Source of the DNA: Uloborus plumipes
Lineage: Eukaryota; Arthropoda; Arachnida; Araneae; Uloboridae
Direction of reading: 5' to 3'
Assembly: GCA_038373865.1 (NCBI GenBank)
Contig: JAXGGA010003935.1
Span: forward strand, 31,174 to 95,173
Length of the DNA: 64,000 nt
Part shown: positions 28,201 to 40,200 of the stretch, piece by piece
How positions within the stretch are numbered: position 1 is the stretch's first letter
Layout of the letters: each line of letters starts with the position of its first letter
Notes under the pieces: model-generated
What the model was told of the DNA's origin: nothing
What the model saw: only the letters and a program-made list of their open reading frames with translations
The model's database searches: none
Position numbers and translations under genes: made by a program

Positions 28201-31200
28201 GATATGCCGTTGTTCATTTCAAGCAGCGATATATAAATGACAAAAAGAGCGCAATTTAATTGAGCCACTAGGACTTAAGTTGAATATTTTTTATTAAAGG
28301 TATCGCAACCACACTTCAGATAAATATCTAATGCTATTTCAAAGCTGAGAGATTATTTTCTTTTCAATACATGTTAGTTTGTTACGATCCATTGTTTATT
28401 CATGAAACAAATATCGCTATTCTGAAGGTGTAAACAGTATTACTATGAAAACAGAGTAGAGAAAACAAATATCTAACCCAAAAATCCCATAAATAACACT
28501 ACAAGTAATTAAAACTCGTGCTTGTTGCTTATATGCTCGAAAGATTCCAATGTCAAATCTTGTCCTGCTTATTCGAATGTTGTTCCTCTAGCGTTCTTGT
28601 CCTACGCGCAATCCTGCTCAAGCCCTGACATCCTTCTGTGTAGAAGAGACGAACCTGTCTCTGGAAATGACAAACGACAGGGCCCTGGAACTACGCTGTT
28701 CTTGTCAAGCGTCAACCCTGCTGGACTTGAGAGTGGACACAGCTTCTCCTCTGAGGAAGTGAGTGCTAAGTCTGAATCATTCCGTGAAATTTTGTAGCCC
28801 AATCCTATACATGGAATTGTTAAGCACGCGCCGAATGGTTGGGCAGAAGTTTCTGGAAGTGGAAATAAATGAATGTCTTTTCTGTAATGTTTTGAGCTAG
28901 TTTGACCTTTTTTTGTATAAAAACTATGCAGATTGTTACAACTTTTTGTAATAATATGTTTTCCTGCAGGATTTTCCAGTCCTACAGTGGAGACAGTGGC
29001 ATAACAGGTGTCGTGGGAATCAGTCTGAGTATGCCGCCCATGGTAGATCTCACATATCGTCGAACAGCTAACGGAGATGCTTCAGGTAACATGTGTTAAG
29101 ATGATTTTTATGGTGACTTTGGGTAAATTGATTTCGGAACTGCAGTTTAATTCATTTGATGTTCACATAATGTGCAAATTTTACAAACAGCACCAACTGG
29201 TAGTCAATAGAATATAGCCACTCGTAGAGCCATGTAGGGATGTTTTTACCGTTTTTTAGTTTACGACCACGTATATCGTGAGGTTACAAGTGATATATAT
29301 TTAATTAAGTTAGCTAATTTCAGCTTTTCTAAAATTGAAATGTTTCGCATGGTGAAACTCAATGAGTCATGTTGTTATTAATTTTAAAACTTTCAAAGCT
29401 TGTAAATTACATTAAATGCACTTAGCAAAGCACTTGCAAAACCAAGCTTGAACCACTGAGGAAAGTAATAATAATAATAATTTTGTGGATACAGCAAAAT
29501 CCCATCACAGTGGACACCAATCCATTTCAGCAAAATAAATGTTCAATTAAGTCTCAATTACTATTACATTGATTGAATTCCTTTGCAACGAAATTATTCT
29601 TTAAACAAACAAAACTTGCGGTCCCTTGAAGTTCACTGTAACGGGATTCCGCTGTATACTGGAACCAAAATATCACTTTTCAATGCTGACGAGAGGATTA
29701 ATCAAACCTTACATTCTTAATTTTACATCTTTCGCAGTGGACGCCGTGGTTGAAAAAATCCGCCTGAACGTGTCCGTCTCCTACTTGATGGGTGTCCTGA
29801 AGTTCGTATCGGATGCGCTTCCCGGCTCTCGCCTGCCGAGTTCGTCTGCCTTCCTAGAGGGTTCGGACGGGGACGTGCACAGGGGTGGCGGCCTGCGTCG
29901 ACTGCCCTCGGACTGCACCAGCGGGTACCAGTCCACCGCCAGCCCCGACGAGCTCAGGGCCCTCTCAGTGGCTCTCGTGTTCCGGAAGCCGGAAGTGGTG
30001 CTCTTCGCGGAGCCGGACAGGCCGGACGCTGGGGTGCTCGTGCTCAAGGTGAGTATTGACTGTCCAGTATTTTCATGTCTGCACTGCAAAAAATGAACTG
30101 TTGTTTTTACAGAATAATACTAGCAGCAGATGTTCCAGATTAAAACTGCAAAATGTACAGTAATAAGCTGTTAAATTAGTAATTTTACAATTTATCACTG
30201 TAAAATTAGCAATTTTAGTTTAGTACCGTAAAATTAACAATTTTAGTTTAGTACCGTAAAATTAGCAATTTTTACAGTTTATTACTATAAAATTAGCTGT
30301 ATAACATTGTAAAAACAACATTCATTTTTTACAGTGTGGTACATATTTCGTAAGAAATTTTTTTGTGAAATATAGGGGGGAGGGGGTAAATTACTAGCGA
30401 GTTTTACTGGTATTTTGCACAGTTGATACTTTTCTGAAATTTGAGTTAAGCATTATGCCGTAAAATCCTGAAAGTACCCCCCCCCCCCCATCGATTATAA
30501 CCCCCTCCCCTTTTTTGGAAAAAAGTGAAATTTCTCTTATCCTGAATAAACTGTATAAAAAATCTCGATTATAACCCCCCCCCCTGAAATTTATCAGTTT
30601 AGTTTTGAAAATAGGGGGGGGGGGGATTTTCAGGATTTTACAATACATACTTTTTGTCAGTTCTATGTACACTGCACACTATCTTCACAGTAAAAAGAAT
30701 TCAGAAACGCTCCTGGAAAATAACATGTCTCTTAATTTTAGGCCACTCTGTGTAGTTTTTTTCTTTAATTCCACTGTTATTCATATGCGTTGTTTTAAAT
30801 AAAACCACTTTTTCTAGTCTGTTCAAAAGATATGCAATATTAGTAGTCTTCTGTGATCTCTCTATCCCTCTCAAAACTGCTTCCTTCGGATATCTTCTCA
30901 TAATTTACTTAAATGTTGGAAACACTTAATTTCCTAGATTTTTTAGAAGCCTCACGTGCATAATTCTGTGGTTTTGTTTTTTCATTTTTGCATCGTTGAT
31001 GTAGTTAAAGCCCATTTTAAGTTAGTTCACTCAAAATTATTTTTTTCCTCTTAGATGGACGTCATGTTGGATTATACATTCAACTTGGGGGAAGGAAACT
31101 TTGTCCTCTCCTTTGCTGGTCTACACATCCTCTCTTGTGTCTATGGACGGAGAAAACACACCATGTGCACGGTAAGGCATTAACTTTTTTTTTCTTTCAG

Positions 31201-34200
31201 TAATAATATATTTTAAGTGAATTAATTGATAAGCACAAACACAGCTTACTTTACTAAAACAAAGTACATTTTTGCTCAAAATTTAATTTGTGGTGACATT
31301 AACTGTGAGTAAATAGTATCTTGTGACAATGCAATTCTCTCTCTCTCTCAGTATTAAAATAAAATACATTAACTTATTTACGTAGTAGCATACCTCGCTA
31401 ATGGAAATCATTATTTTACTATTTCAAACATTTATTACATTATTTTTTAATGTTTCTTTCATTTCTCTTTGATTGCATTTTCGTTTCTGCGAAAGTGTTC
31501 GGATTTATAAATCTCTAATAGAGAAGGAAAAAAAGAAAGGAAATTATGAATTTGACTTGTGTGTATGTCTGTGGCATTGTAGCTCTTAAACGAATGAACT
31601 GATAATGATAATTCTCTCTATTTTTAATTCAAAAGTTGACTTCATTGAGAGTATTTACCGCTAGATCTCTTTGTAGTATTTTAAATGCCGTTAATAAAAA
31701 TTAAAAATCCCAAAAATTAGCATTTTTATCAGTTCTGGCAGTGAATAACAGACCGACTTTTTCTACGTATGATGGTGTTAGTTTGGAACTTGCAATTATA
31801 TAGAACGAAAACTTTTTAGTGAATGTTAAATACAATTCTAAGCCTTTATTCACGGCATCGATTGCGGTTTCTTCGTTGGCAGATAAGAAGAGAAAGTACA
31901 ATGATTACATTTTTTTATTGACAAAAAATACTTGCAATCAATGGTTTCAAAAGGATTCAATGTTTCTTCTTGATTCTGCTTTTGTGACTTTCTTTTCTTC
32001 TTTTTTTATGATTTTCTTTCTAGTTCCGTGCTTTCCGATGCTATACTGCAAAAATTTAACTGTTGTTTTTACAGTATAATTCTGGCAGCCGAGGTTCGAA
32101 ATTAAAACTGTAAAACGCACTGCAATAAATGGTGAAGCTAAGAATTTTACAGTTTCTTACTGCAAAGCAAGCAATTTTAGTTTATTGCCGTAAATTTAGC
32201 TGCGTTATGTTGTAAAAGCAACAATATAATACTGGCAGCAGAGGTTCCAGTTTAAAGCTGTAAAATGCACGGCGATAAACTGTAAAATTAGTAATTTTAC
32301 AGTTTAGTACTGTAAAGTTAGTGATTTTACAGTATATTACCGTAAAATTAGAATTAAAAATAGTTTATTACTAGAAACTGAGATATATTATACTGTAAAA
32401 ACAACTTTAATTTTTTCCAGTGTATCTAAAAGAAAGAATTTATTTAAATTGTATATGTGTTCTGAACCACGAGATTCAATCTAATATGATTTTAAAAAAA
32501 TCTCAATTTAATATTTCTTTTTGTTCCATCCAAATGAATCAGCGGCAACTTCTTTTCTCTATTATTCTATATTGCTTCCTTTAGCTGCTTCTGTTAATGC
32601 GCTTGAGTAGGGATATTCAAATCAAAAATGCGATTTCTACGAATACACATCCATGTCAATATTACTTGATACACTGGCGGAAAAAAAAATCCCAACACCA
32701 AGAAAAAATTGTCGTAGAATAATGAAATTTGGGTAATGCAATTGTCTAGTTAACATGTTTAATTGATTAAATGTACAAGATCACTGGCTAATTTAAGCTC
32801 AAGAAAATGCTGTGCAAATGCGAAATTATGTTAATTTAATAGAGGGTGTACCCTCCAGAATTTTGAAGGCAAGCCTGCAAGCGTGCATGCATTATGTCAT
32901 ACAGGTACCGAATGTCACTTTGTGGTATGGACTTCCATGTTTGTTGCACTTGCTGTGTCAATACTAGGACCGTCATTGCTGACTGTGGATGATGCTCGAG
33001 GTGCCATCCCATGATATCCCATACGTTATCAATTGGAGACAGACCTGGTGATTTTGCAGGTCATGGTAACATGTCAGCACTCTGTAGAGCACATAGCGTT
33101 ACAGCAGCGATGTGAGGGAGAGCGTTATCTGGTTGGAAAACGCCCCCTTGAATGCTACTCATGAAGGGCTGTACTACTGGTTAAATTAATAGACTGACGA
33201 CAAATGTTCAGTCAGTGAGTTTGGGATATCCACAAGAATGCCCCTGCTGTCGTAGGAAATTGCTCCAGAGACCATAACTCCAGGTGTGAGTCCCGTGTAT
33301 CTAGGCCGTAGACCGCTTGGATGCAGGCGGTCCCCTGGCCTCCTTCTGACCAATACACAGCCACCACTGGCACTAATTCAGAATCTGTTTTCATCAAAAA
33401 TTACAACAGATCTCCACTCGACCTCCAGTGAGCTCTGTCGTGGCACCACTGCCGTCGGAAAAGGCAATGGTTTGCAGTCAATGGAATACCGGCTACAGGC
33501 TGCCTGGCTCGGAGCTGTCCTTGAAGTAAACAGTTTCTTACCGTTCCTTGGGTCACGACGGTACCAACTGCAGCTCGAATGTCAGCCGCAGATGCAGTAC
33601 GATGCGCCACAGCCGTACGCAAGATTCGGCGATCTTCCTTCTCAGTCGTGCCACGTGGCAGCTCGGAACTCGATCTTCTTGAGGTAGTACCATCCCTTGC
33701 CCATAGCTTCCAATAATCATGCATGGTGGAAACATTCCCACCCAAGTCTTTCTGCAATATCGTGAAATGAAAATTCACCTTCTCGTAGCCAATTTGTACG
33801 ACCTCGTTTAAACTTGGTGAGCTGTTGATAATGGCTTCTTCGTCTTCTTAAAAGGTATTCCTGACTAACATGAACGCAATTCGTCCAATTTCACGGAAAA
33901 ATAACACACACGAGCTTTACAACACGCTTTTAAAACAGGCCTTATTTGCATGTTCTGAGTGACGCCAGCTGCGCCACACTTATGCACGGAACATGAAATT
34001 TCAATCGATGTCATCTTTCAGTTGTATAAACACGCCTACCTAATTTCGTTTATCTAACACAAGTCTTTCTTGGTGTTGGGATTTTTTTTTCCGCCAGTGT
34101 ATAAAGAACTCTCTAGAGTTAAGATAAAATAAGCATACACGTGGAGGCGCTGGATCTACGTTTCTTCTAGGAATTGTTTTTCGAACAGGTAATTGTAACC

Positions 34201-37200
34201 AGCATTTCTTGCTGCGTATATATAAGAGAGGATTTACGTTAGTCGTGACTTCAGATTATTTTGGGAGTTTTTCTTGTTTGCTGAAATAGCGGCATATCTT
34301 TTCCAGAAGTTTCTGAAAAAAAAAAAAAAAACTTTACAAGCACAGAAATATCTACCAAATATTCGATTGAAATGACTGTCTGTTTTAATACTTGAGAGAA
34401 ATTGCAAAAATCATGGCGTAACAATTTTATCATTAAACGTTGTTCGTGATATAGGTGGTCACTCAATTTTGTCTATCCTGATTCGTCTATTACAGTAAAA
34501 AATGTAGCATATAAAACTAGTAGCATAAGAATCATGTTCGAAATTCTTGTTGGTTGTAATCGAGATGATTAATCTTGAAACTCAAGGTTGACTTGAGAGA
34601 GTAAGTATAAACCGGACACTCCTTGTAAATTGTACGAGACTTTTTGTAGATTAATTATAACGTTATTTTTGATGTTTCGATGATAAAATTAGAAATAACT
34701 GTACAAATGTATTTTAAATAATTTTAGCAATTTTATTTATTAAGTAATTTTTTTGACTGATCAAAATAAATATTCTGCGCTATTTACGCTTTGGCTCATT
34801 TTAATAATTATAATGCGCAGTTTTTGACTAATAGTAAGAAATGTAGTTTACTAATTATATTTCGACAATTTTAAAACTTCTTATTTGGTAATCGTATTCT
34901 TCAACATCACGTATTAGAATTGATCATTTTTAAATAGTCAATCAAATGTAGCTAATTTCAAATTATGGCTATAATTTTGATAACTTGTCATAAGCAACAG
35001 TTATTAATCACTTTTGGTTTACTAAAAAACATTTTTAGTAAAACTAATTGTTTAATTCTACAACTAATGTTTCCTGCAGAATGCAATTTTTTGGCGTTTA
35101 TTCTGTCAACACTGCTAATTATGGACGCGTTTAATTTTTTTCTCTCGTTTGCTTTCATGCGTATATGGGTCATTCTGACGAAAAAGGTACAAATCATGTT
35201 TGAAACTCTTTACTTAAGATTATCAATTTAAATAATTTCTACCAACTAATCATATTTTTTTTATTGAGTTTCCATTTATTTGTGTATAATGAAGTGTAAA
35301 TAATTAGTGCATGACTCATTTATGAAAGGATTTTAAATATATTGATCACTTTGTTTAACAGAGTGGACATACAGATGTGTGACAAAATAATACGAACACC
35401 TGTGAAAAAGTGTGACTTATTTCACACCTGCAGCACAGCAGCGGCACCTGCAACAGAAGTCTGCCACCTAGTGAGCGTAAAGATGAAGCTATTAGTATCT
35501 CAACATTAGTCACCTGTGTTGCATGACTTTATATAACTAGCTTTTATAAGGTGAAATGTCTGACCTGTCAGAATTCCAAAGAGGGATTATTGTTGGGGCG
35601 CGTTTAAGTGGAGCATCGGTGACAGAAACAGCAAACCTATTGGGGTTTGCAAGAACTACTGCATCAGCCGTTATGACAGCATACATGAAAGAAGGTAAGA
35701 CGTAGTCTTCAAAGCAAAACAGTGGCCAAAAGTCAAAGCTGGATGATAGGGATAGACGTGCCTTGAAGCGCGTAGTAGCTCGAAAACACAAGCAAATCAT
35801 TTTCCGAGATAACATCAGTCATAAACAGTCATCTTCAGGACCCCGTTTCAACAAGAACTTTTCAAAGACAACATCATGCAGCAAATATTTATGGGAGAGT
35901 GGCAATTCGTTAACCCTTGGTGACAGCAACCAATGCTTTCAAGTGCCGTCAGTCGTGTAGAGGTCACAAAAGCTGGTCCCCCACAGCAGTGGCAGCAGGT
36001 AATAAGGTTCAATGAATCATCCTTCACCTTATTTCAGACCAATGGACGCGTTTATGTCTGGAGATCACCCAAAGAAGCGTTTGATCCTGAATGCCTCTTA
36101 CCAACTGTGAAACATGGAGGTGGCTCCATCATTGTTTGGGGTACGATTTCTTGGCGTGGTCTTGGGACACTAGTACGTCTGCATGGGAGAATCAAATCTA
36201 ATGACTATCTAAGCATTCTAGCGGATCATGTTCATCCTTTTGTACAGACTGTATTCCCTGGAGAGTGACCGATTTTTCAAGACGACAACGCCCCTATCTA
36301 CACCGCTAGGTGCGTCCAAACATGGTTCGAAGAGCATGACAATGAAGTTGAGCATCTCGCCTGGCCCCCTCAGTCTCCGGACTGAAATATTATTGAACAT
36401 TTGTGGCAATATTTGGAGTCTAAACTTCGTTCCCAATTCCCAACTCCATTAAATCTTTCAGAATTAGAGGCCGCTTTGCAAAAGGAATTTCTTAATATTC
36501 CTTTAAACGTTGTCAATGACCTTTATGCATCGATCCCACGTCGTATTAAATCTGTAATTCAGTTAAAGGGTGGTTCAACTCCCTATGAATAAATAATTTC
36601 TGATATTTCGCATGTGTTTGTAGTGTTTTGTCACCCATCTGTATAACAGAGTGAACAAATAAGCCTTTAAAAATATCTGTATAATCACAAAGAAAAGTTA
36701 GAATCACAGAACAAGCACAAAGTAGAATAAACAACCTAAAACTGTAAGTCTGTCTGCAATTTCAAGAAAAAATCATTTTTTTCATCATGAAATCGGCTCT
36801 AACAGAGTGGACATCCAGCAGCTCAAATTAACTATCATAAGAAAAGAATTAGGCTCACCCTGGTTGTTGACTACATAATTTAATGTAGCAAGCTAATCAC
36901 GGCAGTTATACCATATACTGCCTATATTTAAAAAATATATATATCAAATTGAATGCAATTGTTTATTTTATTTCCAAAAGGCACATAACAGAGTGGACAA
37001 TTCGAAACATAGAAAATCTAGGGACATGGATAAACAATAGTGTTTTTTGAGAATTTTTTTTTCATTTGCGTAATAATCTGCAGAAATGGTGTCAGAAGCA
37101 TCTTTTGTGCAGTGCAGTGTCATTTATTTTGTTGTTACATTTCAGTTTAATTTTGAATCACATTTAAAATTCTAGCAATTTAAAGCTGTGTTAAGTCATT

Positions 37201-40200
37201 TTCTCCTTCTTCTGACAAAGATTTTTTTTGTGTCATTTCTAAATGGATTATGCCTAATCAATTGATACTTGATGGCACAAAATTAAATGGAGAACCAATA
37301 AAAAATACACTTAATGGGTGGGAGTTATTAAAATTGATTTTTAAAAATCCTAAAGTCTCAGACATGATTTGTACCATTTTTGTCGGAATGACCCATATGC
37401 AACGAATAATTTTACTCTTATAATGTTTTGAGCTGAACTTATTTTTGATAAGAATTATTTCACTGGGGAAAAAAATTACAAAACTGATTTGCATGTAGAA
37501 GATTTGCTGATTCTTTATCCTATCAATGTGAGCACATTACTTGTCTGGCTGTCTTAACTACTAAATCATACTGATATGCTCTTTCTCTTTTTCTCCAGGT
37601 ACTTCATCCCTGTGAGCTGGAACTAAGTAGAAATGTCCGGCTCCTGGAAGAGGAAGTGAAAATGTCTGCCAATTTGACCAGCGTCCAGCTCTGTCTCAAT
37701 GCCCCTGTAGTTCAGACCATGCTTCAGGTTTCTCACCAACTTCTCAGCAGCTTGCAGGTAAAAATGCACTCTTTCTCACCAGTGTAACTCGAACTCTAGA
37801 CTAAGTTGAGAGAATCAATATCCAAATATTTTGCTATCGAGCTAAAGCAGTATTTTCAAATAGGTTGCTTGTAAGCAGAGGGTGTTTTGATTGAGTTATC
37901 TTGTTAAGACCTACGTAGTCTATAACAATAGTCTATTAACATGTATAGTCTTGAGCAAAGGAGAACGAGAGGGGACATGATTCAGTTGTTTAAATTTATC
38001 AAAATGAAAGATGTTATGGGGTTAAATTTTTGCACGGAAAGCAGGATAAGGGGTCATTGTTATAAGCTGTTTAAATCTCTAGCTAACCTGGAAATTCGGA
38101 AAAATTACTACTTTAGCAGAGTAGTGGGAACTTGGAATAGTTTACCGGAAGAGACCTTGTTAAGACCTACGTAGTCTATAACAATAGTCTATTAACATGT
38201 ATAGTCTTGAGCAAAGGAGAACGAGAGGGGACATGATTCAGTTGTTTAAATTTATCAAAATGAAAGATGTTATGGGGTTAAATTTTTGCACGGAAAGCAG
38301 GATAAGGGGTCATTGTTATAAGCTGTTTAAATCTCTAGCTAACCTGGAAATTCGGAAAAATTACTACTTTAGCAGAGTAGTGGGAACTTGGAATAGTTTA
38401 CCGGAAGAGACCTTGTTAAGACCTACGTAGTCTATAACAATAGTCTATTAACATGTATAGTCTTGAGCAAAGGAGAACGAGAGGGGACATGATTCAGTTG
38501 TTTAAATTTATCAAAATGAAAGATGTTATGGGGTTAAATTTTTGCACGGAAAGCAGGATAAGGGGTCATTGTTATAAGCTGTTTAAATCTCTAGCTAACC
38601 TGGAAATTCGGAAAAATTACTACTTTAGCAGAGTAGTGGGAACTTGGAATAGTTTACCGGAAGAGACCTTGTTAAGACCTACGTAGTCTATAACAATAGT
38701 CTATTAACATGTATAGTCTTGAGCAAAGGAGAACGAGAGGGGACATGATTCAGTTGTTTAAATTTATCAAAATGAAAGATGTTATGGGGTTAAATTTTTG
38801 CACGGAAAGCAGGATAAGGGGTCATTGTTATAAGCTGTTTAAATCTCTAGCTAACCTGGAAATTCGGAAAAATTACTACTTTAGCAGAGTAGTGGGAACT
38901 TGGAATAGTTTACCGGAAGAGGCGACAAGGAGCAAGGGAGTAGATAGTTTTAAGAGAGCCATTGATCTTCATTGGAGTCTATAATTTGACTAGGACCAGC
39001 CCAATTGGGCCCAGAGCCTGTTTTTGGTCGTCACATTTGTATTTGTAGCATAGTGTTAGCAATAAACGTGTCTCATTGGATCCTGTCATAGAAATTGTGC
39101 TGACTAAGAAAACGCAAATATGCGAACACTGTAAAAAATGAATGTTGTTTTTAAAGTATACAATAGCTAATTTTGTAGTAATAAACTGTAAAATTGCTCA
39201 TTTTTCAGTTCATTACGGTGCGTTTTAGTTTTGAACTGGAACCTCTTCTGCCAGTATTATACTGTTTTTTACAGTATAATATAGCTAAATTTTACTGCAA
39301 TAAACTGTAAAATTGCTAGTTTTACAGTTTATTTCTGTGCATTTTTATAATTTTAAATTGGAGCCTCGGCTGCAGTATTATACTGTAAAAACGACAGTTC
39401 ATTTTTTGCAGTGAATATGCAGTAAGGATCATAGTTCACATTTTGGTTTTTCTTCCATGCTTGTACTTTCGAAGTTTCTTTATCCATTACAACTCATAAA
39501 GCCAAGTTCGATTGATTGGGTGTAGAAACTTTTTGCAATAGTGATAAACATGAACCTGTTAATTCTACTGGATTTTCTGAAAGGTTCTTGGGTTTTGAGC
39601 ATATCTTCTTGAAATTTATATATGATGTACTTGTATTTGAAAATAACTTGCATTTGATTTTACTTTGCGGAATTGAGAAATAAAATCCTATTTTTCCTTT
39701 AATAACGATGAAAAATACGATATTATTTTGAATCGTAATTATCTACTGAATGAGTTTATTTAGAATGCTGGTAAGCATGAAGTACGCTTTAAGTATGTAA
39801 TTGAAAAAACTCATTGAATCAATTCTGTAAAAAAAAATCAAGTTTATCGTTCCCATATTTTTTTAATGTCCCCATTTCTCACAAGATAGTAAAAGTTTGA
39901 ACCCTGCATCCAAAATATTTATGAGAGAGTAAACCATGAAAAGATAATTTTTTCCGAAGTATGTGATTAAAAACATTTTAACTTGTTCTTTTACAATATA
40001 ACTAAATGTATTTCAGTAGCCGTCAAAGGCGACATTCGTAGCAGCAGAATTAAATTAAATATAAAGCGCAACACGCAATAAAATACCAAAGTTTCTAGTA
40101 TTCAAATAAAAACATAATATTGAAGATACCTAATAAGGTCGTACACTGTTAAAAATTTTCCTGAAATTTTACGGTAAAAGTTACTGGCATCCATGTTGCC

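Larger units (their letters stand above)
35158..37406. mobile_element. Inverted-repeat element hosting a nested Tc1
   Basis: ATATGGGTCATTCTGACGAA and GGTACAAATCATGT near 35163-35200 recur inverted at 37365-37402 (ACATGATTTGTACC, GTCGGAATGACCCATATG). Four copies of AACAGAGTGGAC (35357, 36645 with one mismatch, 36801, 36987) lie inside. Family unknown; outer boundaries are approximate. Confidence 0.65.

Noticed and set aside
29781..30089. Minus-strand ORF of about 100 codons opposite exon 26
   Set aside because: A shadow of the coding exon; low-complexity Ser/Pro sequence only.
33286..33687. Plus-strand ORF inside the first Tc1 element
   Set aside because: Antisense to the transposase; the minus strand shows the Tc1 helix-turn-helix and DDE-type motifs.
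37900..38921. CRISPR-like or satellite array
   Set aside because: Units of 256 bp have no spacers and encode a LINE fragment; the context is a eukaryotic intron.
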